A DNA stretch of 64,000 bases from G963667675 sp965249215 (GTDB taxonomy: Bacteria > Chloroflexota > Dehalococcoidia > Lucifugimonadales > UBA3495), in contig CBDFLN010000002.1 in the NCBI GenBank assembly GCA_965249215.1, positions 868,001-932,000 of the forward strand, written 5' to 3'. Below are positions 1 through 8,310 of this stretch, piece by piece. Every line of letters starts with the position of its first letter. Within the stretch, counting starts at the first letter, position 1. The translations under genes were made by a program, and so were the position numbers. The notes below the pieces were generated by a model. It had not been told where the DNA came from. It worked only from the letters and a program-made list of their open reading frames with translations, and did not search any database.

Positions 1-2
1 AC

Positions 3-104
3 GAAAAAGCATGCGCCCAGGGCTCCGTAGGCCGCATACCGGCCACCCAGATAATGCTGCTGGCCCTTGCCCACGCCGGCAAGCTCACCAAGTTCGGCCC
101 GTAA
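3..104 (+). CDS. C-terminal end of a probable cofactor-independent phosphoglycerate mutase (partial)
   Basis: An open frame enters from the left edge and stops at TAA 102-104, leaving 33 residues. They end in GRIPATQIMLLALAHAGKL and then TKFGP. This resembles the last helix and KFG(A/P) tail of the archaeal-type 2,3-bisphosphoglycerate-independent mutase (ApgM), as I remember that family. The next gene is the glycolytic tpiA on the same strand, which fits. The identification rests on a short tail and is tentative; only the existence of a coding end is well supported. Confidence 0.45.
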   Translation, partial: EKACAQGSVGRIPATQIMLLALAHAGKLTKFGP

Positions 105-230
105 TCCTGGGAGCAGCGACGTAACCAATATGGTTAGAAATACTCGGTCCCGGCCCAACCCTGAGGCCATCTCGGATACAGTCACGGCCCCTGAGGACCT
201 TCCCGTATTCCACCGGCTGAGGAACGACCC

Positions 231-989
231 GTGCCAAAGCCCCTGATTGCCGGCAACTGGAAGATGAACACCGATCTGGCCGAGGCCGAGGCCCTCGCTG
301 CCGGTATTCGTGAGGCTGCAGACGCCATTTCCGGCGTCGAAATCCTGCTTTGCCCCCCCTTTATCTCCTTGGCCGCGGTAGGGGATGCAGTAATGGGCTC
401 GTCGATCAAACTTGGCGCCCAGAACATGCATCACCAGCCGTCCGGAGCCTTTACCGGCGAAATCGCCCCAACCATGCTGCAGGGGCTGTGCGACTACGTC
501 ATCCTGGGCCATTCGGAAAGACGCCAACTCTTCGGCGAAGACGACGACTTGATTAACCGCAAAGTCCACGCCGCCTTCCAGCACGGCCTGAGGCCCATCC
601 TCTGTGTCGGAGAGTCCCTGGACCAGCGGGAGACGGGCCAAGCCGGGACGGTAGTAAGCCAACAGTTGCGCGCCGGGCTGGCCGGCATACTTGACATAAC
701 CGGTCTGGTGGTCGCCTACGAGCCGGTCTGGGCCATAGGGACTGGTCGGGCCGCGACGCCGGAGGTCGCCGCCGAAATGATGGGCCAGATAATCTCAGGT
801 ACTTTGAGGTCGTTACACCCCGAGGCCGCCGGCAAGACCCCCCTGCTCTATGGAGGAAGCGTAAACCCCGACAACATCGCGGGGTTCGCCGCACTGGACA
901 GCGTTCACGGCGCCCTGGTGGGCGGCGCCAGCCTCCAGGCCGACCAGTTCGTCGAGATCGCCAGGCTGACTGCGGAAGCCAAGAAATAA
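231..989 (+). CDS. tpiA: triosephosphate isomerase
   Basis: A 252-residue protein, the normal length for the family. It interconverts dihydroxyacetone phosphate and glyceraldehyde 3-phosphate in the cytoplasm. The substrate-binding Asn-Lys lies in AGNWKMN near the N-terminus, the catalytic His in ILGHSERR, the catalytic Glu in VAYEPVWAIGTGR, and the phosphate-binding GGSV and GALVGGASL loops follow near the C-terminus. The start is GTG. It lies between a probable phosphoglycerate mutase end and miaA on the same strand, with only 20 bp before miaA, so it may lead an operon running through dapF. Identification is secure. Confidence 0.97.
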   Translation: MPKPLIAGNWKMNTDLAEAEALAAGIREAADAISGVEILLCPPFISLAAVGDAVMGSSIKLGAQNMHHQPSGAFTGEIAPTMLQGLCDYVILGHSERRQLFGEDDDLINRKVHAAFQHGLRPILCVGESLDQRETGQAGTVVSQQLRAGLAGILDITGLVVAYEPVWAIGTGRAATPEVAAEMMGQIISGTLRSLHPEAAGKTPLLYGGSVNPDNIAGFAALDSVHGALVGGASLQADQFVEIARLTAEAKK

Positions 990-1009
990 AAGGGTCCCAG
1001 CCACAGCCT

Positions 1010-2011
1010 ATGCCCCCCAGTGAATTTGCCCCTAACCCCGCCGCCTCTCCGGTAGTCTTCATCGTAGGCCCAACCGCCGCCGGAAAGTCCCGCCTCGCCC
1101 TGGCCTTGGCCCAGCGGTTCGACGGCGAAATAATCAACGCCGACAGCCGCCAGGTCTACAGGCTCATGAACATAGGGACGGCCAAGCCTAGGCCCGACGA
1201 GCAAGCGCAAGTCCGCCATCATTTGGTAGACATTTGCGACGTCGGAGACGAATTTAACCTAGCTTCGTTCTTGACTCTGGCCCGGGCATCCATCCAGGAC
1301 ATCAGAGACCGCAGCCGCTTGCCCATCGTCGCCGGCGGCAGCGGCCAATACGTCTGGGCGCTGGTGGAAGGGTGGCAGGTCCCGTCCGCGCCTCCCCAGC
1401 CCCAGTTCCGCCGGGACATGCTGGAGGAAGCGCACCAGAACGGCCCCATGTCGGTATACCGGCAGCTGCAACTTACTGACCCGGATAGGGCCGCCCAGTT
1501 GGACCCCCGGAATCTGCGCCGCGTAATCCGCGCCCTGGAAGTGCATTACTTCCGCCAACCGTCCGGCTCCACCCCTGAACAAGAGCGCCGTCCCTTGGAG
1601 AACGCTCTGATCATCGGGTTGACCATGCCGCGGGAACAGCTTTATCAACGCATAGACCAACGCGTGGACCGGATGCTCGCGTCAGGTCTGTTAGAAGAAG
1701 TCAGGGGATTGGCCGCCCAGGGGCACACGCTGGGCCAAGGGCCGCTTTCCAGCCCCGGTTACCGGGAATTGGGGCAGTACATATCGGACGAGATCGCCTT
1801 GGAAGAAGCAGTACAGCGGACCAAGTTCCAAACCCACCGCTTGGCGCGGCGTCAGTACACCTGGTTCAAACCCCAAGACCCCAGAATCAACTGGCTCGAC
1901 GCCTCCGACCCAGGCCTTGAGGCCCAGGCTGCCCAGCTAGCCGGTGATTTTCTATCCAGCAGCGAAAGCTATGATAAAATAGCCGCGGATTCTTCTCCGG
2001 GAACCAGTTGA
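1010..2011 (+). CDS. miaA: tRNA dimethylallyltransferase
   Basis: A 333-residue protein that adds a dimethylallyl group to A37 of tRNAs reading UNN codons. The P-loop GPTAAGKS is at residues 20-27. It is followed by the DSRQVYR motif, the tRNA-contacting GGSGQYVWAL region, and RRVIRALEV, all in the expected order. ATG start 20 bp after tpiA. Its stop overlaps the dapF start (ATGA-type), indicating translational coupling. The Thr/Ser-rich last 20 residues are not conserved in the family. Confidence 0.96.
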   Translation: MPPSEFAPNPAASPVVFIVGPTAAGKSRLALALAQRFDGEIINADSRQVYRLMNIGTAKPRPDEQAQVRHHLVDICDVGDEFNLASFLTLARASIQDIRDRSRLPIVAGGSGQYVWALVEGWQVPSAPPQPQFRRDMLEEAHQNGPMSVYRQLQLTDPDRAAQLDPRNLRRVIRALEVHYFRQPSGSTPEQERRPLENALIIGLTMPREQLYQRIDQRVDRMLASGLLEEVRGLAAQGHTLGQGPLSSPGYRELGQYISDEIALEEAVQRTKFQTHRLARRQYTWFKPQDPRINWLDASDPGLEAQAAQLAGDFLSSSESYDKIAADSSPGTS

Positions 2012-2898
2012 TGAAATTCACCAAGATGCACGGCGCCGGCAATGACTATATCTACATTGACGCGCGGGGCATAGACAAAGACTGGCCGAGCCTGTCGCGG
2101 CGGATGAGCGACCGGCATTTCGGCGTGGGCGGCGACGGGATCATCCTGGTCCTGGACTCGCAAGTAGCCGATTTGAAGATGCGCATGTTCAACGCCGACG
2201 GGTCGGAAGGCGAAATGTGCGGCAACGGTATCCGCTGCTTTGCCAAATATGCCGTCGAGCGCGGCCTCGTGGCGTCCGGCGCCCCATCCGTCACGGTTGA
2301 GACCCTGGCCGGAGTGCGCACCATAGAGCCCGTGTACCAGGGGAGCACAGTCACAGGGGCCAGGGTATCCATGGGGCCTCCGTGCCTCGATCCGCCGGAA
2401 ATCCCCGTCGCCCTCGATCCCCCCGCTGATTACCGGCAAGGCCCGGTGCTCGACTATCCCTGCCGGGTAGACGGCCAGGAATTGGCCCTGACCTTCGTAT
2501 CCATGGGCAATCCCCACGCCGTGGCTTTCCTGGACCAGCCCGTGGATCAGTTCCCGCTGCACACCATCGGCCCCAAGGTGGAGCATCTGCCCATCTTTCC
2601 CCGCCGGGTCAACTTCGAAATTGTCAACATGAACGGCGCAGCAGGCGCAACCGCCCGGATATGGGAACGGGGGTCGGGAGAGACCATGGCCTGCGGCACC
2701 GGCGCCTGCGCCATAGCGGTGGCCGCCGGTCTGCACGGCATGAGCAGCGGGCCGCTTGACATAACATTGCCCGGCGGCGTCCTGAAAATCGATTGGGACG
2801 GCCAGGGCGAGGTCTTTCTGCAAGGCGACGCGGTGGAGGTTTTCAGCGGCGAATGGAACGCCGCCACTAACCCCTCACACAGGGAGGGCAGGTCATGA
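2008..2898 (+). CDS. dapF: diaminopimelate epimerase
   Basis: A 296-residue protein that epimerises LL-diaminopimelate to the meso form for lysine and cell-wall synthesis. The two catalytic cysteines lie in MCGNGIRCFAKY and in the second-half motif ACGTGACA. The substrate-binding start KMHGAGNDYIYID and the GGDGII motif are present. It overlaps miaA at its start and hicB at its end by 4 bp each. It works with dapL, about 0.5 kb downstream, which makes its LL-DAP substrate. Length and motifs are standard. Confidence 0.96.
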   Translation: MMKFTKMHGAGNDYIYIDARGIDKDWPSLSRRMSDRHFGVGGDGIILVLDSQVADLKMRMFNADGSEGEMCGNGIRCFAKYAVERGLVASGAPSVTVETLAGVRTIEPVYQGSTVTGARVSMGPPCLDPPEIPVALDPPADYRQGPVLDYPCRVDGQELALTFVSMGNPHAVAFLDQPVDQFPLHTIGPKVEHLPIFPRRVNFEIVNMNGAAGATARIWERGSGETMACGTGACAIAVAAGLHGMSSGPLDITLPGGVLKIDWDGQGEVFLQGDAVEVFSGEWNAATNPSHREGRS

Positions 2899-3158
2899 AG
2901 CTATATAAACTGCCGATAGTGCTCTACGAACCCTCAGAGGACACTAACGACCTGTACATGGCCGAAGTGCCTGTGCTGCCGGGTTGCCGCGCTTGGGGAG
3001 AGACTCCGTCACAAGCATTGGGATACGTTCAAGGTGTTGCCGAAGCGTTTATAGAGTCCTATCACGACAGGGGGGTCCCGCTACCTGAAGATGTGGAGTC
3101 ACTGGCGGTCGAGACAACCGGCGCAGTTGTTCCAGGAGAGATCATGGTTGCGGCATGA
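2895..3158 (+). CDS. hicB: HicB-family antitoxin
   Basis: An 87-residue protein of the HicB type: a partial RNase H-like fold beginning with a short beta strand (LPIVLYEPSED) and then YMAEVPVLPGCRAWGETPSQAL. HicB proteins bind and neutralise the HicA mRNA interferase. There is no separate C-terminal DNA-binding domain beyond residue 80, so autoregulation may be weak. It starts inside the last codons of dapF (ATGA overlap) and ends inside the hicA start, with no visible promoter of its own. Expression therefore probably depends on the housekeeping operon upstream. Confidence 0.85.
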   Translation: MKLYKLPIVLYEPSEDTNDLYMAEVPVLPGCRAWGETPSQALGYVQGVAEAFIESYHDRGVPLPEDVESLAVETTGAVVPGEIMVAA

Positions 3159-3365
3159 ATTACCGCCAACTTAGTGGCAAGCTGAGGCGGTTGGGCTGCG
3201 AGTATGACCGCCAAGGATCGGGGTCTCACGAGATATGGGGTCAACACCAAGACAGAAGCAACTACTACGATTCCCAACTGGAGAGCAAGAGATTTGAAGC
3301 CAGGCGCTATTGCCCGAATAATTCGGGACTTGGGAATATCGCGCCAGGAGTTTGACAAGGTATGA
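3155..3365 (+). pseudogene. hicA: HicA-family toxin, frameshifted
   Basis: The frame opened at ATG 3155 reads as a HicA N-terminus (LSGKLRRLGCEYDRQGSGSH, with the catalytic-type His in GSHEIW). It then loses similarity after the G4 run at 3237-3240. Removing one G restores a typical HicA end: WVNTKTEATTTIPNW, then DLKPGAIARIIRDLGIS and QEFDKV, stopping at TGA 3363-3365. The uncorrected frame stops near 3355. The tail is well preserved, so either the shift is recent and inactivates the toxin, or it is a homopolymer assembly error. The start overlaps hicB by 4 bp. Confidence 0.8.
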
Positions 3366-3409
3366 TACCAACGCCGAGTCGACTCACTTTAGTAACAGGG
3401 ACCAACTAG

Positions 3410-4603
3410 ATGAAATTTTCTAAGCGGCTGGGCAAGCTGGCCCCTTACCCCTTCGTAGAAATTTCCCGCATCATCGCCGAGAAACGCGCCGCCGGAGCGG
3501 ACGTCGTTACCTTCGGCATCGGCGACCCTGACATACCAACGCCCGACCCCATCGTCGCCAGGCTCCGCCAGGCTTCGCTGGACCCGCCCAACCACCGCTA
3601 TCCCGAGACCGACGGCCTGCCGGAATTGCGCCGGGCCATCGCCCATTGGTACCACCAGCGTTTCGGGGTAAAGCTGGACCCCGACAAAGAGGTGCTGCCG
3701 CTCATCGGCGCCAAAGAGGGCATCGGCCACGCCGCCTTCTGTTTCCTCGACCCCGGCGACGTTGCCCTGGTGCCCGACCCGGCCTACCCCGTCTATGCCG
3801 TGGGGACCATGTTTGCCGGCGCGCAGAGCAGCGTCATGCCCCTTTTCGAACGCAACGGCTGGCTGCCGGACTTAGACGCCATCCCCGATGACGCAGCCCG
3901 GCAGGCCAAGGTCATGTGGCTTAACTACCCCAACAATCCCACCAGCGCCGTCGCTTCCGAGGACGATCTCGCCGCCGCCATTGCCTTCTGTCGAAAGCAC
4001 GAAATCGCCCTCCTCCACGACGCGGCTTACAGCGAGGTTGGTTACGACGGCTACCAACCCGCCAGCTTCCTCCAGCTTGCCGGTTCTAAAGAAGTGGGCA
4101 TCGAGTTCCACTCCCTTTCCAAGACCTACAACATGACCGGCTGGCGCATCGGCATGGCCGTGGGCAACGCCGAAATGATTCAAGCCCTGTTCCAGATTAA
4201 GGCCAACCTGGACTCCGGCGTTCCCCAGGCCGTGCAGGAAATGGCCATGGAAGCCCTCACCGGCCCCCAGGACTGCGTGGCCGAGAACGTGAAGGTCTAT
4301 CAGAAACGACGTGACCGGGTGGTTGAAGCCCTGACCAAGCTGGGCCTGCGGGCGCCGGCGCCCAAGGCCAGCTTGTACGTATGGGCCTCAGTGCCGGAAG
4401 GGTACACCTCAGCCGAGTTCGCCGCCCGGTTGCTGGAGGACGTTGACATAGTCGTGACTCCGGGGTCCAGCTACGGGACCTACGGCGAAGGATACATCAG
4501 GCTGTCCCTGACCACCCCGGACGAGCGCGTGGAGACCGGCTGCCGGCGCCTGGAAAGCTGGCAGATACCCGCTCCCCGCAATCCCGCTTCCAACGGAGAT
4601 TGA
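3410..4603 (+). CDS. dapL: LL-diaminopimelate aminotransferase
   Basis: A 397-residue class I/II PLP aminotransferase that converts tetrahydrodipicolinate directly to LL-diaminopimelate, the short lysine route. The N-terminal FSKRLGKLAPYPFVEI, the GIGDPDIPTP motif, the NYPNNPTSA loop and the PLP lysine in SLSKTYNMTGWRIG are all present. The function fits dapF just upstream. Other class I aminotransferases share the fold, but the start region and neighbourhood favour DapL. ATG start with a weak ribosome-binding site (AGGGACC). Confidence 0.9.
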   Translation: MKFSKRLGKLAPYPFVEISRIIAEKRAAGADVVTFGIGDPDIPTPDPIVARLRQASLDPPNHRYPETDGLPELRRAIAHWYHQRFGVKLDPDKEVLPLIGAKEGIGHAAFCFLDPGDVALVPDPAYPVYAVGTMFAGAQSSVMPLFERNGWLPDLDAIPDDAARQAKVMWLNYPNNPTSAVASEDDLAAAIAFCRKHEIALLHDAAYSEVGYDGYQPASFLQLAGSKEVGIEFHSLSKTYNMTGWRIGMAVGNAEMIQALFQIKANLDSGVPQAVQEMAMEALTGPQDCVAENVKVYQKRRDRVVEALTKLGLRAPAPKASLYVWASVPEGYTSAEFAARLLEDVDIVVTPGSSYGTYGEGYIRLSLTTPDERVETGCRRLESWQIPAPRNPASNGD

Positions 4604-4658
4604 CCGCATAGCCAAGAACGCCATACCCACCGACTCGGGACCGGAGCGGGCAGTCCTC

Positions 4659-5774
4659 GTGGGGGTCGAGGTGCGCGGCCGGGACACCGGTTGGAGCCTG
4701 GAAGACACCCTCGCCGAGTTGGAATACTTGGCTGAAACCGCCGGCGCCCAGGTGGTGGGCCGGGTCACCCAGTACGCAGAGCGGTTCAGCCCCACCTATT
4801 TGGGGACCGGCAAACTCCAGGACCTCCGCAACCAGGTCAACCATAGCCAGGCCTCCCTGGCTATCTTCGACGACGAGCTTACCCCCAGCCAGCAGCGCAA
4901 GCTGGAAGACTTCCTGGACGTCAAGGTAATCGACCGCACCGCCCTCATCCTGGACGTATTCGGACGCCACGCCCGGACCCACGAGGGCAAGCTCCAGGTC
5001 GAACTGGCCCAGCACCAATACCTCTTGCCGCGGCTGGCGGGACAGTGGTCCCACTTGGAACGGCTCGGGGGCGGCATCGGCACCCGCGGGCCCGGGGAGA
5101 CCCAGCTTGAGACCGACCGCCGTTTGGTGCGCCGGCGGATCCAACGCATAGAAAGAGACCTGGAGGGCGTCAGGCGTCGCCGCACCCTCTACATCGGACG
5201 GCGAAAGAGGTCCAGCATCCCCATAGCCAGCCTGGTGGGCTATACCAACGCGGGCAAGAGCACCCTGTTCAATGCCCTCAGCGGCGCCTCCGTCGACGCC
5301 CGCAATCAGCTGTTTTCCACCCTGGACCCCGTAACCCGCCGCATCAGGCTGCCTTCCGGAGACCAGCTGCTGCTGACCGATACCGTCGGCTTCATCCAAA
5401 AGCTGTCCCCCATGGTGGTCGCGGCATTCAGGGCGACTCTGGAAGAGCTGTCCCAGTCCGACCTGCTGCTGCACGTTGTTGACATAACGCATCCCAAGGT
5501 CCAGGAGCAGACCTCTGTTGTGGAAGGAATCCTGCACGACCTGGGCCTCGGCAGCTGCCCCAGGCTATTGGTCGCCAACAAGACAGACCTCCTGCCGCCG
5601 GGAGAACAAAGCAATGCCGGAGCGCGTCCTGACCCGTGGAACGTGCAGGCCGCGGTGCCCGTCTCCGCAGCCAAAGGCTGGAACCTGGACCGGCTATTGC
5701 GCAAGACCGAGTCCCTTTTGATGAACATCGACCGCCCACTGACCGTGTCCGGCATCAACCCCGGTGGCCGGTAG
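4659..5774 (+). CDS. hflX: GTPase HflX (ribosome-associated)
   Basis: A 371-residue GTPase that splits or rescues stalled ribosomes. The N-terminal HflX domain has YLGTGKLQDL and VIDRTALILDVFGRHARTHE. The linker GGIGTRGPGETQLETDRR precedes the G domain: P-loop GYTNAGKST, DTVGFI, and NKTD. The reported GTG at 4659 is the first standard start with any Shine-Dalgarno-like sequence (GGAG 4643-4646). The frame stays open upstream through the dapL stop and would add DRIAKNAIPTDSGPERAVLV. The conserved ERAVLV just before the GTG suggests translation begins further upstream at an unusual codon. It lacks the C-terminal extension of E. coli HflX. Confidence 0.93.
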   Translation: MGVEVRGRDTGWSLEDTLAELEYLAETAGAQVVGRVTQYAERFSPTYLGTGKLQDLRNQVNHSQASLAIFDDELTPSQQRKLEDFLDVKVIDRTALILDVFGRHARTHEGKLQVELAQHQYLLPRLAGQWSHLERLGGGIGTRGPGETQLETDRRLVRRRIQRIERDLEGVRRRRTLYIGRRKRSSIPIASLVGYTNAGKSTLFNALSGASVDARNQLFSTLDPVTRRIRLPSGDQLLLTDTVGFIQKLSPMVVAAFRATLEELSQSDLLLHVVDITHPKVQEQTSVVEGILHDLGLGSCPRLLVANKTDLLPPGEQSNAGARPDPWNVQAAVPVSAAKGWNLDRLLRKTESLLMNIDRPLTVSGINPGGR

Positions 5775-5822
5775 TGTCGCGCTAGCCCACGCCCCGGAGA
5801 CCTTTGCATGACTTGGCATCAG

Positions 5823-5855
5823 CCGTTCGTCCTGAGGGAAATCGAAGGGCGAACG
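5823..5855. repeat. dispersed REP-like hairpin (GTTCGTCCTGAGGGAAATCG type)
   Basis: A solitary copy of the short imperfect palindrome whose outer arms read CGTTCG and CGAACG around CCTGAGGGAAATCGAAGGG. The same core is multiplied at 28.5, 30.3-31.3 and 59.3 kb. Apart from this and the gene-tail remnant at 5891-5950, I see nothing in the gap between hflX and the next gene. Confidence 0.8.
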
Positions 5856-5890
5856 TACAGCCCATGTTGCGCAAATGACTCGGCCCCGGC

Positions 5891-5950
5891 GCGGAAACCA
5901 ACATCCGCCGCTTCGGCCAGGAAGTCATAGCCCCGCTGCGCAACCGGTAG
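5891..5950 (+). pseudogene. isolated gene-tail remnant, copy 1 (luciferase-like monooxygenase C-terminus?)
   Basis: Twenty codons read AETNIRRFGQEVIAPLRNR and stop at TAG 5948-5950. The frame is closed just upstream by a TGA. A second copy with 12 of 19 identical residues ends at 7484. The RFG(Q)xVxAPLR tail resembles the C-terminus of some luciferase-like flavin monooxygenases, but 19 residues are too few to be sure. It looks like the 3' end of a deleted gene. Confidence 0.4.
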
Positions 5951-6166
5951 GCCCCAGTTCTTCAATCCACCCGCCGGGTGCTACCCCTGGCCCGACTTAG
6001 ACGCCGGCACCGTGTTGTGTACTTTACATAATCGGGCCGCTTTACTCTTCCATCCTTTGACCCGCAGCTACGGGATGGCCTTACCCAGGCGCGTGGCTGA
6101 TTGCTAGCTGAAAGTGCCTTGCAGATGTTTGGAGCCACGGCTATGCTGCCCATGAGGCAGTCTCCG

Positions 6167-7387
6167 ATGTGTATCACCAGGCTTTATCCAGCTCTATCGT
6201 CGATCGCTTTGCTCGTCGCGGCTGCTGGCTGCGCACTAGTGGCTACCGTCACGCCCGGGCCCGGGAGCATCGCTACCCCCGCGCCTACTGTCGCCGCTAC
6301 AGATTCTCCGCCCGCCACGGCCACTGTCGCCGCAACCGATGTGCCGACCGTCACGGCCACTCTCGCCGCTACAGATGCTCCGCCCGCCACGGCCACTCTC
6401 GCCGCCACGGATGTGCCGACCATCACGGTGGCGGTCCAGCAAGCCATCGCCGAATGCACCGCCGAGGCTGCGCAAGGCGACCAGGAAGCCTACGCCGGCA
6501 TCGCTGACTTGCTCGTGGAGATTTGGCTCGTGGACGCCCAGCTCTGCACTGTCGTCGCCAAGCAGCCGTGGATACTAGGCCAAGAGCAAGGAGACGGCAG
6601 CAACGGAACCCTTGAGGAAAGACGCCTCGTCCTTGAGAGCCTCCACAGGCTCGCATCAGCCGATATTGAACTTGCCAACCTCGCAGTAAACGTCCCGTGG
6701 CTCGTCGACGGATTGTCGCATGTGGAAGCCCGGATCCTCGAAGAATTGAGCAATCTGGCAATAAGGGACGCCAACTTAGGGAGAACTATCGCAGAGTACC
6801 CTTGGTTCAACGATGGCTCGTTTCACCCGCCGGCGCTCACATCTGCGCTCTTGCAGTTGGTTCAGCATCGCCTCATGTCAACCGACGTCGAACTCGCTAG
6901 GACCGTCGCGGATGTGTGGTTGGCAAGCGGAGTCCCCACTTTTCTTCCCATTGGTACAATCTCGAACCTTGCCTCCGGTGACATTGGGTTTGAGCTCCAG
7001 ATGGCAGGCCTATCATGGCTCAAGGACGGCGTCACCGACCAAGAGAAACTGTATATCCGTAATTTGCAAGATCTTGCATCTGCGGACGTCGACTTCGCCC
7101 GACAGGTAGCAGGTCTCCCAGGATTTACGGACGGTATCGCCGGTCATGGCAATGAGTCTTTCGCCATCCATCGATTGGCCTCTCTGGCGACCTTGGACAT
7201 TGGGCTTGCCCGGCAGATGGCTGCTCTCCCGTGGTTTTCCGACGGCATCACTGTCGACGAGGGAGTGGCTCTCCGTGGGTTCTTCGGTCTGGCATTGGAC
7301 GACATTGAGGAAGCGGAACTAATCGCAGCGTCATCTTGGTTCACGGACGGCATCACTCGAGAGGAAGCAGAGAATATAGGACAGTAA
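6167..7387 (+). CDS. repeat-containing lipoprotein with Thr/Pro-rich stalk
   Basis: From the ATG at 6167 (GAGG at 6154-6157, 9 nt before) the protein is 406 residues. It begins with a lipoprotein signal peptide ending LLVAAAGC, so Cys22 should be lipidated. A low-complexity stalk of about 60 residues made of ATDxPPATATLAATDVPT units follows. Next come about six repeats of 40-45 residues with the pattern LAxxDxxLAxxhAxxPWFxDGIT, e.g. PWLVDGLS, PWFNDGS, LPWFSDGIT, SSWFTDGIT. I know of no function; a surface-exposed alpha-helical repeat is inferred. The frame is open upstream to 6101, but only the 6167 start gives a proper signal peptide. Confidence 0.8.
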   Translation: MCITRLYPALSSIALLVAAAGCALVATVTPGPGSIATPAPTVAATDSPPATATVAATDVPTVTATLAATDAPPATATLAATDVPTITVAVQQAIAECTAEAAQGDQEAYAGIADLLVEIWLVDAQLCTVVAKQPWILGQEQGDGSNGTLEERRLVLESLHRLASADIELANLAVNVPWLVDGLSHVEARILEELSNLAIRDANLGRTIAEYPWFNDGSFHPPALTSALLQLVQHRLMSTDVELARTVADVWLASGVPTFLPIGTISNLASGDIGFELQMAGLSWLKDGVTDQEKLYIRNLQDLASADVDFARQVAGLPGFTDGIAGHGNESFAIHRLASLATLDIGLARQMAALPWFSDGITVDEGVALRGFFGLALDDIEEAELIAASSWFTDGITREEAENIGQ

Positions 7388-7424
7388 GGCTCTGGCCCCT
7401 CCGCACCAAGTTCGCTGTTGACAT

Positions 7425-7484
7425 GCCGGCAACATAATCCCCCGCTTCGGCCAGCAAGTTACCGCCCCGCTGCGCAATGCCTAG
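7425..7484 (+). pseudogene. isolated gene-tail remnant, copy 2
   Basis: Twenty codons read AGNIIPRFGQQVTAPLRNA and stop at TAG 7482-7484, a diverged direct copy of the remnant at 5891-5950. The two copies bracket the lipoprotein gene. From 7485 to 7928, before the first tRNA, I see no gene, repeat or clear regulatory site. Confidence 0.4.
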
Positions 7485-7928
7485 CCCCGATCTCCACGAC
7501 GCGCTCATCTGCCGGGATAACTGCCCCCTCGGCCGCCCGCGCCGGCCCCAAGTCCACCCAACTGCCCAAAATCCCCGTAAATCGCCTTGTAGCGCGCCGT
7601 TTCCATGTTGCACCCCACTGCGTCGCGCCTGCCCAGACCCGGCAGCGTCGGCGGTGACGTGACGCGGACCGCGCGAACAATGCAATCCTTACCGGACCAT
7701 GGCGGAGACACTCAGCCACCCTCCGGCGCCGACCTTTCCAAATACACGTTGGTTCGCACAAGATACGTTATGTAATGACAGGAACCAAACTAAGTTAACA
7801 TAAGCAGTTTTCGGTCCCTCCCAGGCCTGACGCCCCTTCCTCGTTGCCCAGCCCCCATCCAACGGAACACCGCGCGCTCCACACTTGCGCCGCAAATAGC
7901 GGCTCCCTATAATCTAATCCAACGGGAA

Positions 7929-8004
7929 GGGCGGTTAGCTCAGTGGTTAGAGCGCCTCGTTCACACCGAGGAGGCCGGAGGTTCAAATCCTCCATCGCCC
8001 ACCA
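7929..8004 (+). tRNA. tRNA-Val (CAC)
   Basis: 76 nt including encoded CCA. The acceptor GGGCGGT pairs with ATCGCCC, the D arm is GCTC/GAGC, the anticodon stem is CCTCG/CGAGG with loop TTCACAC (anticodon CAC, reading GUG), and the T arm is GGAGG-TTCAAAT-CCTCC. First of three tandem tRNAs. Confidence 0.95.
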
Positions 8005-8038
8005 CGGGCTCGTCGCCGGGATTCCCGGTTTACAGTGT

Positions 8039-8124
8039 GCCGAGGTGGCGAAATGGCAGACGCGCTGCGTTCAGGGCGCAGTGTCCTTACGGATGTGTGG
8101 GTTCAAATCCCTCCCTCGGCACCA
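8039..8124 (+). tRNA. tRNA-Leu (CAG)
   Basis: 86 nt including encoded CCA. The acceptor GCCGAGG pairs with CCTCGGC. The anticodon stem CTGCG/CGCAG holds loop TTCAGGG (anticodon CAG, reading CUG). The long class II variable arm TGTCCTTACGGATGT confirms a leucine tRNA. Confidence 0.95.
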
Positions 8125-8174
8125 ACGTCAGCCCTCCGCTGGCGCCGGATGTTGGTATAGGTAAGCTGGAACAC

Positions 8175-8250
8175 GCGCTTGTAGCTCAGCGGATAGAGCG
8201 CTGCCCTGCGGAGGCAGAGGTCGTGGGTTCAAATCCCGCCAAGCGCGCCA
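8175..8250 (+). tRNA. tRNA-Arg (GCG)
   Basis: 76 nt including encoded CCA. The acceptor GCGCTTG pairs with CAAGCGC. The anticodon stem CTGCC/GGCAG holds loop CTGCGGA, giving anticodon GCG, which reads CGC. Most bacteria read this box with an A34 (ACG) tRNA edited to inosine, so a G34 version is unusual. Last of the tRNA trio; the 42-bp array begins 60 bp downstream. Confidence 0.9.
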
Positions 8251-8310
8251 CTCTCTCCACACTCACGTCTGCTTCCGGGGCCCGGTCAACGGCCCCCGCA
8301 CGACGCATCA

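Noticed and set aside
4497..5537. 346-residue minus-strand protein
   Set aside because: Antisense shadow of hflX, which has full domain evidence on the + strand.
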